From Amanita rubescens (taxonomy: Eukaryota > Basidiomycota > Agaricomycetes > Agaricales > Amanitaceae), in NCBI GenBank assembly GCA_015039365.1, contig WION01000084.1, positions 116,643 through 180,642 of the forward strand: 64,000 nt of DNA. The letters are read 5' to 3'. The notes beneath the pieces were generated by a model. That model made no database searches. It was not told the DNA's origin and saw only the letters and a list, made by a program, of their open reading frames with translations. Both the position numbers and the translations under genes were made by a program. This document shows positions 19,900-32,889 of the stretch, in pieces. The stretch's first letter is position 1. Every line of letters begins with the position of its first letter.

Positions 19900-21394
19900 T
19901 CATATTTGCGAGAGACACCATGGAAGATGTGGCCTAAAGCCTGTTAATAGAGTGCACTTGCGCTTCGCGACGTCGCGTACCTCGTTGATCAAAGAAAGTA
20001 AAGATGAGCAAGACATCGACCGAGATGTAGCAATCAGGCTTTCAATGACATCTTTCATTCTCGGTCGTTTCCCTGGTTCCCTCACCCAGCACTGCTGAAT
20101 CACCTCCCATTCCCCATCACTCAAAGGTGGCTCATCTAGTCGATTTGGACGCTTGTCTCGAATAACAAGGGCCACGATCTGTCCCTCTGGCTTACCAGCA
20201 AAAGGCATTCTATCAAAATAGATCTGGCCAAATCAGCAAGGGTAGCAGTATGTTTTTATGACGCACTTCATAATAAAGACATCCAAATGAGTAGACATCT
20301 GACATTTGCGTTCTGGCTGGCTCAATAGCTGAGGGGTCATCGGCATCCTCGAGGCATCCGAATAACTCCGGGGCTGAAAAGTTGAGATGTTTTGCTCCCG
20401 ATTGGGTATTCGTAGCGTCCAAGAGTCGGGTTAATCCGAAATCTGCAATTTGAACATGAAGATTGGCATCCAAGAGGATGTTGTCCTGGAAAAGGTGTCA
20501 ACGTTTCAAAATATCATGCTTCAGTTGGAATACCCCTCGCAGGTCACCGTGAACAACACCTTCTGAATGAATGTATTCCATGCCTTGAGCCACCTCTAGT
20601 ATCTTTGTCGGGGTGAGCATCAACGAAGAGCAAAAAAACAAAACAAAAAGCCATACACGTTCCCATGTCTCGTTAACAGATGGTTTTGCGTTCTTCCGCC
20701 ATTGGGCCAGTGTGCCGTTCTCCATGTAAGGTGAGATAAGGAACATTTCCTCTTGTTGTTCATAAATTCCCAGGAATGACAGTACAAACTCGTGCTTGAG
20801 CGTTGCCCACGTCAATGCCTCTCGACAGAACGCCTGTTAGAACAAACGTTAACGATAAGAACGGAACAAGGGAGGGAAGGACTTACAACATTGTCGCCGG
20901 TTCTGTATAATACTTTCAACGCAACGATCTCCCCGCGTAATTCGCCCTTGCAAACACCCCCGTATGCACCACCAGCAATGTAATTACGCTTGGCTGGTAC
21001 TGCGACTTCAGTCACAATCAAGGATCGTGGTATCACGGGGTTTGTAGATATGATTTTTAACATCAACCGTTTTGCCCGTCGGTTGAAGTTGCTAGTTGGA
21101 TCCGGACTTGTTCGATCGCGAAGCAGATGAAGAATAAAATCCAACAAATTCAGGACGTCTGAGGTCTCGCTAAGTCGGGTGGCAACGTTGACGTAGTCTA
21201 CAGGATGTAACAGATTGCACAGAAGATTGATAGTTGTTACGTTTACGACAGACGCGATGGAAGATCCAGGCTATGACCTATCGTCAGAGTGTGTTCCGCA
21301 CTTTTGCAATAACGCGCACCTCCTTGTTATTGAGCATAGAAAGTAGCAATGAGAGGGTGTCGTTGCCGCTGCCAGCGCCGGGACCATGGTCCAT
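19900..21394 (-). CDS. TKL-like serine/threonine or tyrosine protein kinase
   Basis: A multi-exon kinase. Exon 1 starts at ATG 21394 (MDHGPGAGSG) and ends LNNKE; an intron with acceptor GTCATAG joins PGSSIASVV in phase. The ~110-residue N-terminus is helical-looking. The kinase domain shows AGGAYGGVCKG (Gly loop), IVALKVL (ATP lysine), SPYMENGTL (hinge), VHGDLRGDNILLD (catalytic loop, restored only after removing an intron at about 20531-20485), ADFGLTRL, FSAPELFG (APE), and SDVYSFGCLYYE; a further intron leads to MPFAGKPEGQIV and the terminal W-R-P-x-M lobe ending near 19900. All catalytic residues are present. This is the ordinary Agaricomycete TKL family and not FunK1. A coding-looking frame at 19921-19544 (Ser/Pro/Lys-rich) may be an extra C-terminal exon. 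Confidence 0.85.
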
Positions 21395-21399
21395 GTTGG

Positions 21400-22610
21400 A
21401 TGCGAAGGAGGTCTTCAGCGCTTATCGAGTCCATGCTAAGCAAGTCCAGTCACGGTCCCCTTTGTCACGTACGAGATTTCAAGCTTAGCTCGTACACATG
21501 GAATAGCAACCGAAGCCGCTCGCTTGCATTGGAATGCAGACGTAACAAGCCATCCACCCGTGCCCTGGCACTTGCAACGCGGAACGATTTTTCTCATGTT
21601 TTAACTGCGCCATGCACGCCACTTTTCCAGCGCAGAACAATGCGTGTATCTGTATAAACTCCCGGCTATAGAAAGGCGAGGTGGGCTCCATTTTCGCTTT
21701 CTGACCTGACGCCCTGATCCTGACAATGCTCGACACGACAGCTCTACTGCTGTTGCTCACCAACTCGCTTCAGCACCTCCAAAACCCAACTCTGAACGTC
21801 TCTCAGGATACGGGAAATCATGACGATGGATGGCGGTCTTGGTCACCTTCCTCAACGGCCGCGCAGCTTCCACGTCAGGCGTAGATGCGATGACGCCTTC
21901 AACGCCAAGTCTGGAACCAGTTGAACGCAGACGCCAAAGTTCAAGACACAAATTACCCAGCGCGGCGTTTCTGCCCCGTAAATGGCGGGCAGTGCTGCCT
22001 CCACTGCTAGCACCACTGGTGCGAGCGCGAGTGGTGTCAAAAGTATGCACGACTATCATAGGAGACTCAATAATGCGGATCAACCCCGGCGTCAGGTGCT
22101 CAAGTCACGGACGAAGCTGACGACATGCAATTGCTTTCCAGCGCGCACCGATCAAGCTTCACCGAGGACAAAGGAGCGGCAAGAGGGAAAGAGAAGGAAA
22201 ATGGAGCTTCCGGGACCTTAGGGATGATAATGCTCAACGACCGCCCATATTCACGACGGATCCGATCTACGTGCCTGCCCGCCAGCTCCACAAATGCAAC
22301 CAGTTCAACTACGGCTCCAACCTCCGGTCTACAGCGAGCTGGACCGGTAACTGGACCTTCAAATGCCAAGGGCACTATGATTACGGAAGCAGCTGCGCAG
22401 CAGCAGAAGAGACCCTATCACAGGATCGTGCATTCGGATTGGTTGTACGTTGCCCGCCTCACCCTCAGACTGAAGCGGGATTCAGCATGCCGACGTTTCA
22501 GGAGACGAGTCCGATATGATATTGGGTATCTCTATTCAATCATCCCTCTGCATGCGAATAGGATCCTCATTTGGTTCTTCTCGCAGATGCTATCACAAGG
22601 ACTTTAGGAA
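21400..22610. other. Coding-like but frame-broken region, unassigned
   Basis: Several short frames on the plus strand have protein-like composition (near 21740-21830, 21980-22200, and 22250-22430 with TGPSNAKGTM and KRPYHRIVH), but they cannot be joined into one convincing gene. Possibly a decayed gene. Confidence 0.3.
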
Positions 22611-23378
22611 AATGGCAATCCATTTCGTGTAGTTAAATCAACACTCTCACTGCACCGAACAATACCATCTCACGCCTAAGGCCAGGAATCCTGTGTTAAG
22701 AATAAGTCACAGCGTCTTTTTGCGCGCGCAGTGGGTCGCACCTGTGAAAAAAGGCAAAACTCAGATAGAACAACTAAGTAACACTATTCGCTTATATTGC
22801 CATCTTCCTACCGGAACCTGCAGTTGGTAAGTCTCATTCATTTGTCACACCTGATACGGAACTGAGTGATTTGCACCGACGTTGGATAAAGGAAAAACCA
22901 ATGTATTTTCGTTACGTTGCTGACTCAAGACAGGTCATAAACACTAATACCAACCAGATCGGACTCTACATCTATCTCGTACGTTTCTAATTAGTTCGGC
23001 GTTACAGTCTGACGAGTCAATATAAAGGATATCCACCTTCAGCGGCATTATCGAATGTGGAATGCCAGGTCACGTCTCGCTCATTGCGAACCCTGCAGAG
23101 ATTCGACTGCGTGTCTCCCTGTCGCTGAATCTTCAATTCAGGCCGTCAACGTGAAATCATTCCAAGTGATGGCCAATGGGGGTGAGGGTGAGAACTAGGA
23201 AAGCAGTGGTGAGGCAGACGGCTTGGGAACTTCGGGAAGGCAATGCCGAACGTTAGATTGGCGATGTAGAGTGCTAACTACAAACCCGTTGTCAACGTTT
23301 GGGCACTGGTAAAAAGCTAGTCAGAGTTTTCAGAAAAAAAACGGAGAAAATACTCTCGTGACATGCGTGACGCGCGAC
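22611..23378. other. Intergenic, upstream of FunK1 family I copy B
   Basis: No gene seen. The text TGCGTGACGCG lies at about 23363-23373, just before the start codon, as also found before copy C. Confidence 0.45.
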
Positions 23379-25650
23379 ATGTCCAGTCACGAACAAACCT
23401 GGTCCAGAGAGCTTCAGGATTTGTTCAGTTACAGTCCCCCCGCTATAGAGAAGGCCGATGACTCAACACCTTATCGACTTCCATTTACCTTTTTTGATCG
23501 TCACCTCGATTCGCGACTTGCTTTGCGGCGCGTCGTTTCCGTTCCGTCGTTCACAGCCGATATCGCCGAGGTTATCGATCGCGTCGTGCTGGAAACTAAA
23601 AATGAAGGGGGGTGCCTTCCCGATATAAGATACAAGGACGGAGAAGAGAGGTCGGCGTTCTTCTCGAAGAGTGGACGAAGCTGGGGCGATTCGGGAGACA
23701 AACTTACGGACGCTACATCTGTCGCGCGGTTCTATACAGAGGTCTCAGTGCTCTATTGCTCTTCTGTCGGTTCTACCTTTGCTTTGAATCCCCATTGTTA
23801 TACCTGGCTAAATATCTTCCGGTTCAGCGGGGCTAGCATAGAACCCAATGGGGGCCGTAGCTCCACAACAAACAAGTGCTATCTCGAGATCCGACGGGAC
23901 GATAATACAGGGAATATGCAGGTCCCAAGGGGGATATGGAATGCCCTCGATGAGGATGCTCGTGCGGACCTTGCCGAGATATTCGCAAGATTTCGCCGAC
24001 TGGTCACGTACCAATTCTGCGCGGCGACCACGGAATACGATGAATTGCTGGAGAAAATGAACGAGATATGTGGAAAAGAACCCGTTCCTTCCATTCCAGA
24101 ACATGTTTCTGGTTTTCCGACTCAGGAATTACCTCTCACGCCACTCGTGGATAGCACTATATTGCCGTGGGGACCACGCGAGTCGAAACGGAGCAATAGC
24201 TCTAAGGAGAAGCAAACCGTTGTCTCCTTAGAACAAGAGAAGAATGCGCTAACAAAACCGCCGCAGAACAATAGTTCATCTGCTCATTCTAAAGGGATCA
24301 TGGTCAAGAAGATCACTGACAGCGTAGACGACGTCACAACATTTATTAACCACGTAAGCATATATTATCATATTATTTCTTATTCAACTAATAATGACAG
24401 GCGTGGACCAGATCCGTCATGGATGACAGCACTTTTATCATCTTTCACTGTGGTAAATATGAGCGTATTGGGATGCGCCACCGTGGAACGGGCACCTTGT
24501 TCCTGTCTAACCTCATTGATGTCCATAGTTGTCGAGATCCAGGGTACGGCAAGATCCAGACTGGGTTGTACCTATTGATTATTAGGGACGCTATGGAGCG
24601 AGCGCGTGTGTTCAGAAAATTGGGTCATGGATCCCTCACTCCCGAAGGAAAGGTCCAAGCCGAACCTGACGACCGCCAGACGAAGAAGCGTCCAAAAACG
24701 CGATCCGTCACGACGTTGGCAGAGAAAGAGAAACTCGTGCGTGGGTTAAAATACTTTTTATCCTTAGAAATGACATCTAACACAGTTGATCTTCCGCGAG
24801 TGCGATACGCGACACCTAGCATTGTTGCAAATGAGACACATGCCACTCAATTCGCCATCGCCATCAGCTTTTATGCGTAAAGGTTGTGGAATAGCACCCG
24901 GAACACCATGTACATATAACGGAAAACGGAAATTGAAGTTAGAGCCGCGTCCTCAAGAGTACCGAGCCCACGAATACTTTGAGGTTCTCCTCAAACCTGA
25001 TTTTGATTCTGGCGCGACGGGCCAGGTTCACAAGGCGACTATTCGTATGACCCTACCAAACGGACGCTTACTGTCTTCTCCTGCCATTGTTAAGGTTGCT
25101 TTTCACGACTTCCAGAGAGAGCGTTTGCGCCATGAATACAATGTATACAAGCACTTGGCTAAAAAGGGGGTAGAGTGTGTAGCGATTGTTTTTGGCTTGT
25201 TTGAAGACGTCAGAGACGGGTCGTCAGCGTTGATCATGAGTGATGTTGGCATTAGCCTCCATGACCGGGAGCTGAAGAGGACTGGGAAAGTATCTGTTGA
25301 GCAGGTTTCTGTGTCTCGCGAAGAGCGGTACGTGATCATTGTCGTTTACATTATTTTATCTATACCTCATGTACAGAGAAGCATTCAAGCAAGCACTATC
25401 TGAAATACATAGAGCAGATGTTCGGCATTACGATATCCGGCCTATGAACTTACTTATCAACGACGAGGGGGAAGTTACAATCATCGATTTCGACATGGCA
25501 AAGATGGGCGCAGGAAAGCATTCACGGAAACGTGAATTCGATGACCTCTGTTCTCTTCTCCAGGGTTCTTATTATCCGCCCAATCAGTTTCCAAGCAACC
25601 CTACGACGCAAAGTTCTCGTGCAGATAGTGATTTCCTGAAAGATCCTTGA
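23379..25650 (+). CDS. FunK1-type protein kinase, family I copy B
   Basis: Four exons: 23379 to about 24353, about 24402-24740, about 24790-25328 and about 25378-25650. The start at 23379 is chosen because copy C begins at the same place (MS..EQTWSRELQDLF). The N-terminal ~325 residues are of unknown fold; the central domain shows FHCGKYERIGMRHR, LFLSNLI and GYGKIQTGLY; a basic linker (KKRPKTR) follows; then the kinase domain with SGATGQVHKA, IVKVAF, IMSDVG, RHYDIRPMN (25422 onward) and IIDFDMAK. Catalytic Lys, Asp and Asn are all present, so it is probably active. It is closely related to copy C. It is followed 757 bases later by a family II gene in the same orientation, an arrangement repeated at 34542-39998. 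Confidence 0.85.
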
Positions 25651-26406
25651 TAATTCATATTGAATTGTACCTCTTGAACAAGTCCATGTAACACTGTCTC
25701 CATGTGTTCATTTTTCTATTTGGTTCTACGCGGTACGTAGACCATATACCAACGTGCTTTGTACACTGGTAGTGACATTTTGTGGGTATTTTTGTCGCCG
25801 AGACAATATACATTTATTGTTAACCACCCACGTGCTTGCTGGTACAGATGCATGAGAGTCAAAAGCACAAGATGAACACAGGTCTCTTGTGCTTCTATTT
25901 CCTTTTCGCCAACCCGCCGAATTCCACAACATAAAACAGGAGCCCACAAACACCACAAGCGATCGCAATCAATTGATCGAGTTTGATTGTAACCATGTAA
26001 CGTACATATAAGTATGGTGAGGTTCCTTGACGACGTCAAGTTACCTTACAAATCGGGCAAGTGAACTGTCACGGTGCAACAATTGAATCGTTCCTGTAAA
26101 TGAACTATGCCAATTCAAGGCATAGTGCAGGGTGCACTCTCACCGTCTTACTCATGGCCGTTCCGGCGTACGAACTTGGAAGGCGCTGTCTTTCTTGTTC
26201 ATCACCAGCGATATTTTGCCCTCTACGAATGAAGATATAATAAGGTTGGGTTTGCGCGAAGGATGCTACCTGCTTCAGTTTCCATTCCACCTCAATCCCG
26301 TCAAATACTTCAATTTTCGAAGAAAAACGGTAGGGAATTCAAACTTACACGTTGTTCTGGGCTGATTCTCGTGCAGTGAGTCTGAGTCCTTTCCAAGCGA
26401 AGTGAA
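25651..26406. promoter_or_regulatory. Spacer between paired FunK1 genes, with TATA element at 26236-26243
   Basis: No gene recognised. GAAGATATAATAAGG lies 171 bases before the family II ATG, and a matching GAAGATATAAAAGCC precedes copy C at the same relative place. Other shared text (GATTGTAACCAT) shows that the spacers are paralogous. Confidence 0.45.
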
Positions 26407-28956
26407 ATGGACCCCGACGTCATGATAGTAAATCCGGCGTCAAATGACGGTATGCTGTTACCCATGATCATTGTAGCTTGGCTTTGTTCATTCCCCGAGA
26501 AGGGCAAGGACCCGATCCTAGTCAGAATGTCGAAGCACTTTTCCGGCTGTCTCCACCATTTTATACAGGCCTCGGAAAAGGCTCCGAGTCGACACGAAAA
26601 CCCGCTCCTTATGACCTACATCTCAGTAAAGGACTATTGCTGAAGAAAACGGTGTTTTGCCATAATCTTCCGGAGGAACTGGGTATGACTGCAAAAGTCG
26701 CCTTGGAGAAAGCGGCTCTCCCGCCTGCCCATGGATCGGGTTGGAAATTGGCGGAAGACATTGAAGCAAAAATTCAAGAAGACGCTCAACACAGGTTCCA
26801 CAACGAACCCAGCGTTGTTGCGGCATACAAGCACAACGTGTTCTCGAACATTGCTTCCATTGCCTCTATTCTTCAATTTCCGTCTTCTTCCTGGAAAACG
26901 CAGTTTTTGGAAATGCCGACCTCAGATTCGGCTCACCTGAATGCTGATTCTGGCCGGGGTAAAAGAAGCAATTATGCAAACGCAGACTCCATTTTGAGGA
27001 TAGATCTCAGCAAGCACGACTCGGCACATTCTCAGATACTGGAAGATATGAAGATCACCGCCAAGTACTTTGAGCGCATCATTCCATTTGAATGCAAGAG
27101 TCTTCCCAGCGGATCGTATCACACCATGCTTTGTATACTTGGGCATACTTTGGCGGATGTCTTCCCTTGGAAGGGTTGTGTCTCCGAATATTGTGCTTAT
27201 GAACATGGTCCAAGGCTCGGTCGCGAGCCCATCACGGGTGACCCCCGAGGTTTTGATGCTATAGCCTCGGCCGTCAATCTCATTATATCTGATTGGGACG
27301 GGAAAACAAAGGAGGCACACGACGCGATGTCGGACAAAGATCGTAAGAAGTACACAGGACATGGGAGAGATATGATCCAACAGGTTGTTTATCTATGTTG
27401 TTATGCTATATCAATCGACTTACGTCTGCTTGACAGCTATGGGCAGAGATGGTTAAGTGTGACGCCACTTATGCCGTGTTACACGCTGGAAATTACGAAC
27501 TGTTATTCTTCCGGGACAGGCAAAACCAGACCTTATACATTAGCGACGTCGTCGAACCTCACAGTATTGGGCAAGGTACGGCCGGCGGTCCTGGGTATTT
27601 TCAGATCCACACTGGATTATATATCTCAGCAATACGGGACGCGACAAACCGCGCACGACAGCTAGAAGATTTCGGAGGAAGATCGGACATGCTTCCTGAT
27701 ACGTGGACGACGCCGTACGATCTTAACGTCGGTAAATTCAATCCAGTATGTTAATTTTCCTATGATATAATGTCTGTTCTCTTATGTCCTACATAGATCC
27801 GAACTCCAAGGCCCCAGTTTCAAGATGTAGTTCATAAATATATGAAACTTTGCTTAGGGTCAACCAAGAAGGGGTCGGGGAACGTCATGTACAAAAGCAA
27901 TAAGCCATATCACCGCATTCATCCACCCGTCGATGCAGAAGAAGAAAAGTTCTTTTATCTTGAAACTAGCGGCAAGACGGACTCAAACGAACTCGTCGGA
28001 ATGCTGTATGCTGATGGACACTCTTATGCATCGTGGCCCGTTGTCATCAAAGTTGCAAATGGAAGGCAAAACACTCAACAACTTATGAAAGAGTATCGCA
28101 AACACGAGATTTTGTCCAGTCTCCCAGGACGGGATGTCATGATTCCGAAAACCTATGGCTTCTTCACGTTGAAGGGAGACGCGGCTATAAATAATAACAA
28201 GGCTGTACATGCTATTCTGCTTCTTCAATATGTTGGGAAACCAGTGGGGCGTTCCAAGCTTACACAACATCAACAGTATGTTATTTATAAGTTGTAGTAA
28301 TGTTTGGAATTGATGATAAAAACAGGTTTGCTCTTCGGCAAACCCTAAAGCTTATACACAGGAATCGCTTGATTTATGGGGCTCTTTCTCGCAGCAAGAT
28401 CTATATTGACGTTGGCCCAGGAAGTCAACTGAGACATAAACTTGACGGAAAAGTGGGACTTGCCTGGTTTACCGATCTTTCTAAGGTTAAACGAAGAAAG
28501 AAGTCTGGCGAGCGGCGCAAGGAGCGCAAGAGACTCAAGGGATTGTTGGAAAATGTCGAGGACGCCAGCCCGCCTCCTTTGCACCCCATTGAAATCGGGC
28601 CAGTGTCCTTCGATGTTGAAGATGCAAAGATAACTTTTGATAAGTTAACGTATTGGATGTCGCAGGAACCGTGGCTTCAAACAGCGCGTTGTTCTATAAA
28701 ACTGGAAGCAGAGGACGAAGTCTTACTTGGGACGTGGCTCGTGGTCAAGTTCTCGAGCGGAGAACACGTCACCCAATTTCAAAGCGAATGGAACAAGCGG
28801 CCGCTTGAGTTCAGCGAGATCCATTGCGACGATACGTTTTTCAACCAAGAGTCGCAGGACAGCGCGCTAGCGTACTCTCCAGCACATTCTCCTTCATCCG
28901 GTTTGGACAGCGCGGAGAGTTCGCAGGCTAGCTCTGGCCCCATGGTAGTCGATTGA
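26407..28956 (+). CDS. Family II FunK1-like protein, pseudokinase, copy B
   Basis: Exons: 26407-26449 (MDPDVMIVNPASND), about 26500-27384, about 27438-27746, about 27798-28275 and about 28326-28956, all joining in frame with GT..AG introns. The N-terminal ~310 residues carry W-K-G-C..C, HGPRLGREPITGDPRGF and ISDWDGK. The central domain has HAGNYELLFFRDR, TLYISDVV and GYFQIHTGLY. The kinase-like C-lobe has PVVIKVA, LLLQYVGKP and IYGALSRSKIYI, where HGD has become YGA, removing the catalytic Asp (28381-28383). No DFG motif can be found. A C-terminal extension has WLVVKFSS and an acidic Ser-rich tail ending PMVVD. It shares its domain order with family I, so the two families are paralogous. Most likely a scaffold or regulator, which is inference. 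Confidence 0.8.
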
Positions 28957-29660
28957 CGGTAGAGATGGAGCAAAAGGTCATATCAACTTTGTGACGGACA
29001 ATCTATCTATTGGAGGACGGGTCTGTACGGTCTTCTGTACCTCGTAGCAGGCAGGCCAAAACGAACATTGTTTCCAGCAGTGTGTAACCAGGCTTGTCCC
29101 AACTACGCCAAATGTAACAAGAATTCAAATTCCCCGCCTCGTCCTTCACTGCCACGTAGCCGCATACTAAAGGGGCAAGAGCAGGCGTGGCACAAGGGCC
29201 GTCAAACTAGGGAATGATTGTTCTCCCATCGGTTTCTAGATCTGACGCTTACCCTTTTCGACTTCCAAGGCATATGGATGTTTGTGGGTCCATAAGTAAT
29301 CTTGTTGTCAAGGCATATAGCCGAACGGTATCATTGTTCTCGGAATTGTACATTGATGCATCAATCACTACAACGCAGATAAATTGGGCAAGTGTTGTGA
29401 TGTAGAGTTATTCCCAACTTCCAAGATACGAGGCCGAGCCACCCTGGCGCGGTTTGGGTTTTCCTCGTTATTGTTTTCAGGGCTGTGCGTTCAGAAACGT
29501 AAACCCAAATATTATGCCGTATCCATGGCTCTTGACCTTCGAAAGGAAATGTAATCTTGTATTGTAGTAATCGTGACGCCGATGGACGCTGAGAATTCAA
29601 ACATTCATCCTCGGAGCAAGGCGGCAGCCGTGCCTCTGTATATGCTTAAGCTATTGTGAC
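28957..29660 (+). repeat. Family II downstream flank, copy 4 (core 29210-29560)
   Basis: Shares CATCGGTTTCTAGATC, GACTTCCAAGGCA, GGATGTTTGTGGGTCCAT and TTCCTCGTTATTGTTTT with the other flank blocks. No gene is seen. Confidence 0.65.
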
Positions 29661-30583
29661 GTGGACAGAAGACTTCATACCTTTGTCGGTGCAGCCCAGT
29701 CACTGTTCCAAGTCCATCTCGCAGGCGCCTTTCTCATCCTCATCGCCATTGGTCTTGAGTTAAGCTCGGGGGTGATTACCCTGTCCTTATCATCGTTTCT
29801 GGACTCCCGGTCCACGTTGCTCGGGTACCTCGGCAAGAACAAGAATGCCGCGAAACTGGGATAATACTGTCACTAAAAGAAAAAGGGAAAAGAAGTCTCT
29901 TTGGCTCATTGAGAGATGCTGCTACTAACCTCGACAGAGTTCAAGCGTCAGCGGTTCAGCGCCCAGCAGAAATGCCTGTATTCAGGACTATGAGTCTAAA
30001 ACGGGACCTGATGCCGCCCGTGATCGAGACATTCCCACGGGAAAGCGGTCTCCCAGGCACTTCTAATTGGAGAATCCATTACACGTACACGCGTACACAT
30101 CCAAGTCGGCAATGGATCGTCAACGTCAGCCTACTTAATACCTCTTAAGATCTTGCCGGTTAACTTTCTGATTGCCTTCGGGGCTAGTGCGGTTCCGATT
30201 TCTCCAAGGCAGCCTCCAACTTCTTTGCAGGCTTCGGCGCAGGGGATGACTGTGGCGTCAGATCCCCCGTCCATTGGATCATTAACATTTGGCCGCTTGT
30301 TGGTGGTGCCAGTTGGAGCGAGGGAAGAGACAGGTGCTCGAAGGGTGGCAGTCACCATTGGCACGGCCTTTCTGTTGATGTTCACGATCAGTAAAAAAAG
30401 GGTCGTAGTCGGTTTCACGGTGGGGCCCTGGGGGTTTACACGGCGCCGCCAGACGCTACGCTGTGCACCCAATTGAATTCTACTAAAGCTGTACTTTTGA
30501 CGCTAAACAAATATGTATAGAAACCTGGCCTCATCGCCTCGGGCTCCATGCTTGCCCTCCTTCCACACTCGAAGCCCCTCAGG
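29661..30583. other. No confident gene; short hydrophobic frames
   Basis: A plus-strand frame at 29661-29864 has one hydrophobic segment (AGAFLILIAIGLEL). Frames on both strands at 30131-30476 are open for about 110 residues. None could be tied to a family or to the gene that follows. Confidence 0.3.
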
Positions 30584-32889
30584 ATGGAATATGAGTTACA
30601 AGACTATAACAACTTGAACGCCATCCATGAAACGGAAGATGGGGGGGACGTGCACGATTCTACAACGCTCCTCGATCCATCTGAGGGGGCAGCGGCGACC
30701 ATGAATAATGACATCGTCTCTGAAGTATACAATGCAAGCATGTCTTCCAGGCGAAGATTTGACCACGATGATTTGTATGTGCTTTTAATGTCCGGTTGAG
30801 TTGATACATTTACCGACGTTCTCCTCAGCCAACCCCGCGCGAAACACAGTATTCGTTCACCACGGCTTTTCATCCGACCAATGATAGCATGTTCATGGCA
30901 GTTCATCGTGTTGGTCATGCTGATAGCGTTTATCATACGAACTGAATCTATCGCGTATCCAATCGTTCCAAGACACCTGGAAACCCTCTACGTGCAGCAT
31001 CCTCAAGGGGCAACCACAGCCATTACACTGATCGGATCTTTGTTGTCGGTGTTAAGCACAAAGTATGTTTCGGGGTTTCAGTTTCAAGTTATTGATTGCT
31101 GATGAACCGCCGATAGAGCTTTCTCAGAGGCCGCTCGATTTGATACTGTTGTGTCATTGGGGAGTCCAGGCTCAAAAAGCATGTCATTGTACTCTCTCTA
31201 TGCCAGAATCACGGTTGGTTCCGGGAATACTCTATTTCACTTTGGTAAAGGTCGCCGTGTTTGGACAATCATGTCACTCGTTTCCTTACTCCTGTTTACG
31301 GTTCAAACAGCAGCGTAAGGTGTTTTTTCGTCCAAAATTTCCGCCTATCTGACATGTCCGATTGAATGACGAAGGTGGACAACAATACTTACGCCAAGAG
31401 AAACGGACATCCCATACCAAACCTCATTTCAAGACATCAACTATACTGACGCGCTGGTGAAAGATTTTGCGACGTCGGAGGTTGCGCGAAATTGGGCACC
31501 AACATGGGTCAGCGGTTATGTCGCAGCAACGGAAGGGACTAACATGTCAATGCAATATCTCTCTTTTCACGATTACGTTCTCAACCGAACTTCTCCGAGT
31601 AAGATTAACATGTTCATGGAAGTTTCGCTCTAAATAATTCCCGTCCAGGAGGCATTTCGCCAATCGCGCCCACATTCGATAATTGGACAAGAATAGAAGC
31701 AATCCAACAGGGACTCAGAGCGGATGTTAATTGCAAAGCGACGTCTGCTTCCGATCCGTATATCCGCTTCAACAAGACCACTGTAGGACATGGAACAATA
31801 AAAGTTTCTTTGTGTTGTAACTGTAATTCTGGAGGTACCGACAGTGCAGGTTGACCATTTCTCGTTTGGATCTTTGCTTTCTACTGAAGCATCTTCAAGT
31901 TGTTTATGGCAAGTCGGATGGATATCTTGTTCTTGCTATCTGCCCGATAAGCAACGCAGACAATGACATGAGTATGACGTCCACCCCGTTGCTCAGTCTG
32001 ATGATTGTACTCACCCAACGTAGCTGTTTACATGAACAGTAATTACGGTGGCCAAAATAGTCCACTGACTCAAACCTGCACAATTAGACCGCGATGGCTT
32101 CACATTAACGTGACGTACGTCCGTGAAGGATTTGTTACGCTTGAACCCCTCACTCAAAAATTACCTGACATTCGTTTAAATTCATCATCGATAATACAGT
32201 CTACAGTTTCGTCTTTGAGCAACCACTTTTCCAATTCACAAACGATGTCGGAGAATCATATTGGGGATACCATTTTTTCGCTCCTGCCGCATATGCTCCC
32301 TGATCACGCGTCAGACTCTCAGTACAAAGAATTCATAAGAAAGAAAATGGTAAGCACAGATTGCCTAGTCATTTACCACATTGATAATCCTACTAATAAG
32401 GCTGATTACATTCGGGGCGTGTTCGAATATGGAGCGGCGGTGCGCCTTGTTCTCGCAACATAGCAATAACTATTTATTAACTATTGAGCAGTACAGGTCG
32501 CTCCAACCTCCGTTGCAAGCATCGGTCGGGTTGTCCTCAGCCTCAAACATTCGCATCAATAACATACGTCCATGCAGTTGTCTGGGGCCAGGCCCCTCGG
32601 TTCAGACTCATTATCGCGATTTCCCCAATGGCAATCATGATCGCGAACTATCATTATTATTCTAGTATCACTCAACAAGGCACGGCATTTAGACCTAGAC
32701 TACATTGCGTCATTTAACGCAATGGATACCATGCACATCATCACTGCGTGTGGTTCGGGGAACGTGCATACTGTTTCGTTCCCAGCTTATGGCAAGGACG
32801 TTGGCGTGTTCAGCAAGGAGGTGGAAGTCGAGCTCACTGAGATAAAAGCTGGAAGTGGGGCGGCAGGTTTTCATTTTTCTCACAGATGA
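30584..32889 (+). CDS. Multi-exon Agaricomycete membrane protein (unknown function)
   Basis: Starts at ATG 30584 (MEYELQDYNNLNAI) with a cytosolic-looking acidic N-terminus. At least eight exons follow. Exon 2 carries transmembrane segments around FIVLVMLIAFII and AITLIGSLLSVL; exon 3 has KAFSEAARFDTVVSLGSPGS and a membrane segment (IMSLVSLLLFTVQ); then a large extracytoplasmic region with LTPRETDIPYQT, many N-glycosylation sites (NYT, NMS, NRT, NWT, NKT), a Cys-containing stretch (VNCKA..CCNCN, CPISN, TCTIRP), YIRGVFEYG, a last membrane segment near 32610-32650 (RLIIAISPMAIMI), and a tail with MDTMHIITACGSGN ending at 32889. This layout matches a lineage-specific membrane protein family I know only as hypothetical in Agaricomycetes. 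One exon junction near 32510-32590 is unclear and could hide a lesion. Confidence 0.65.

Noticed and set aside
23358..23378. Seven-residue longer start for FunK1 copy B
   Set aside because: It would begin at GTG, and copy C aligns from the ATG at 23379.
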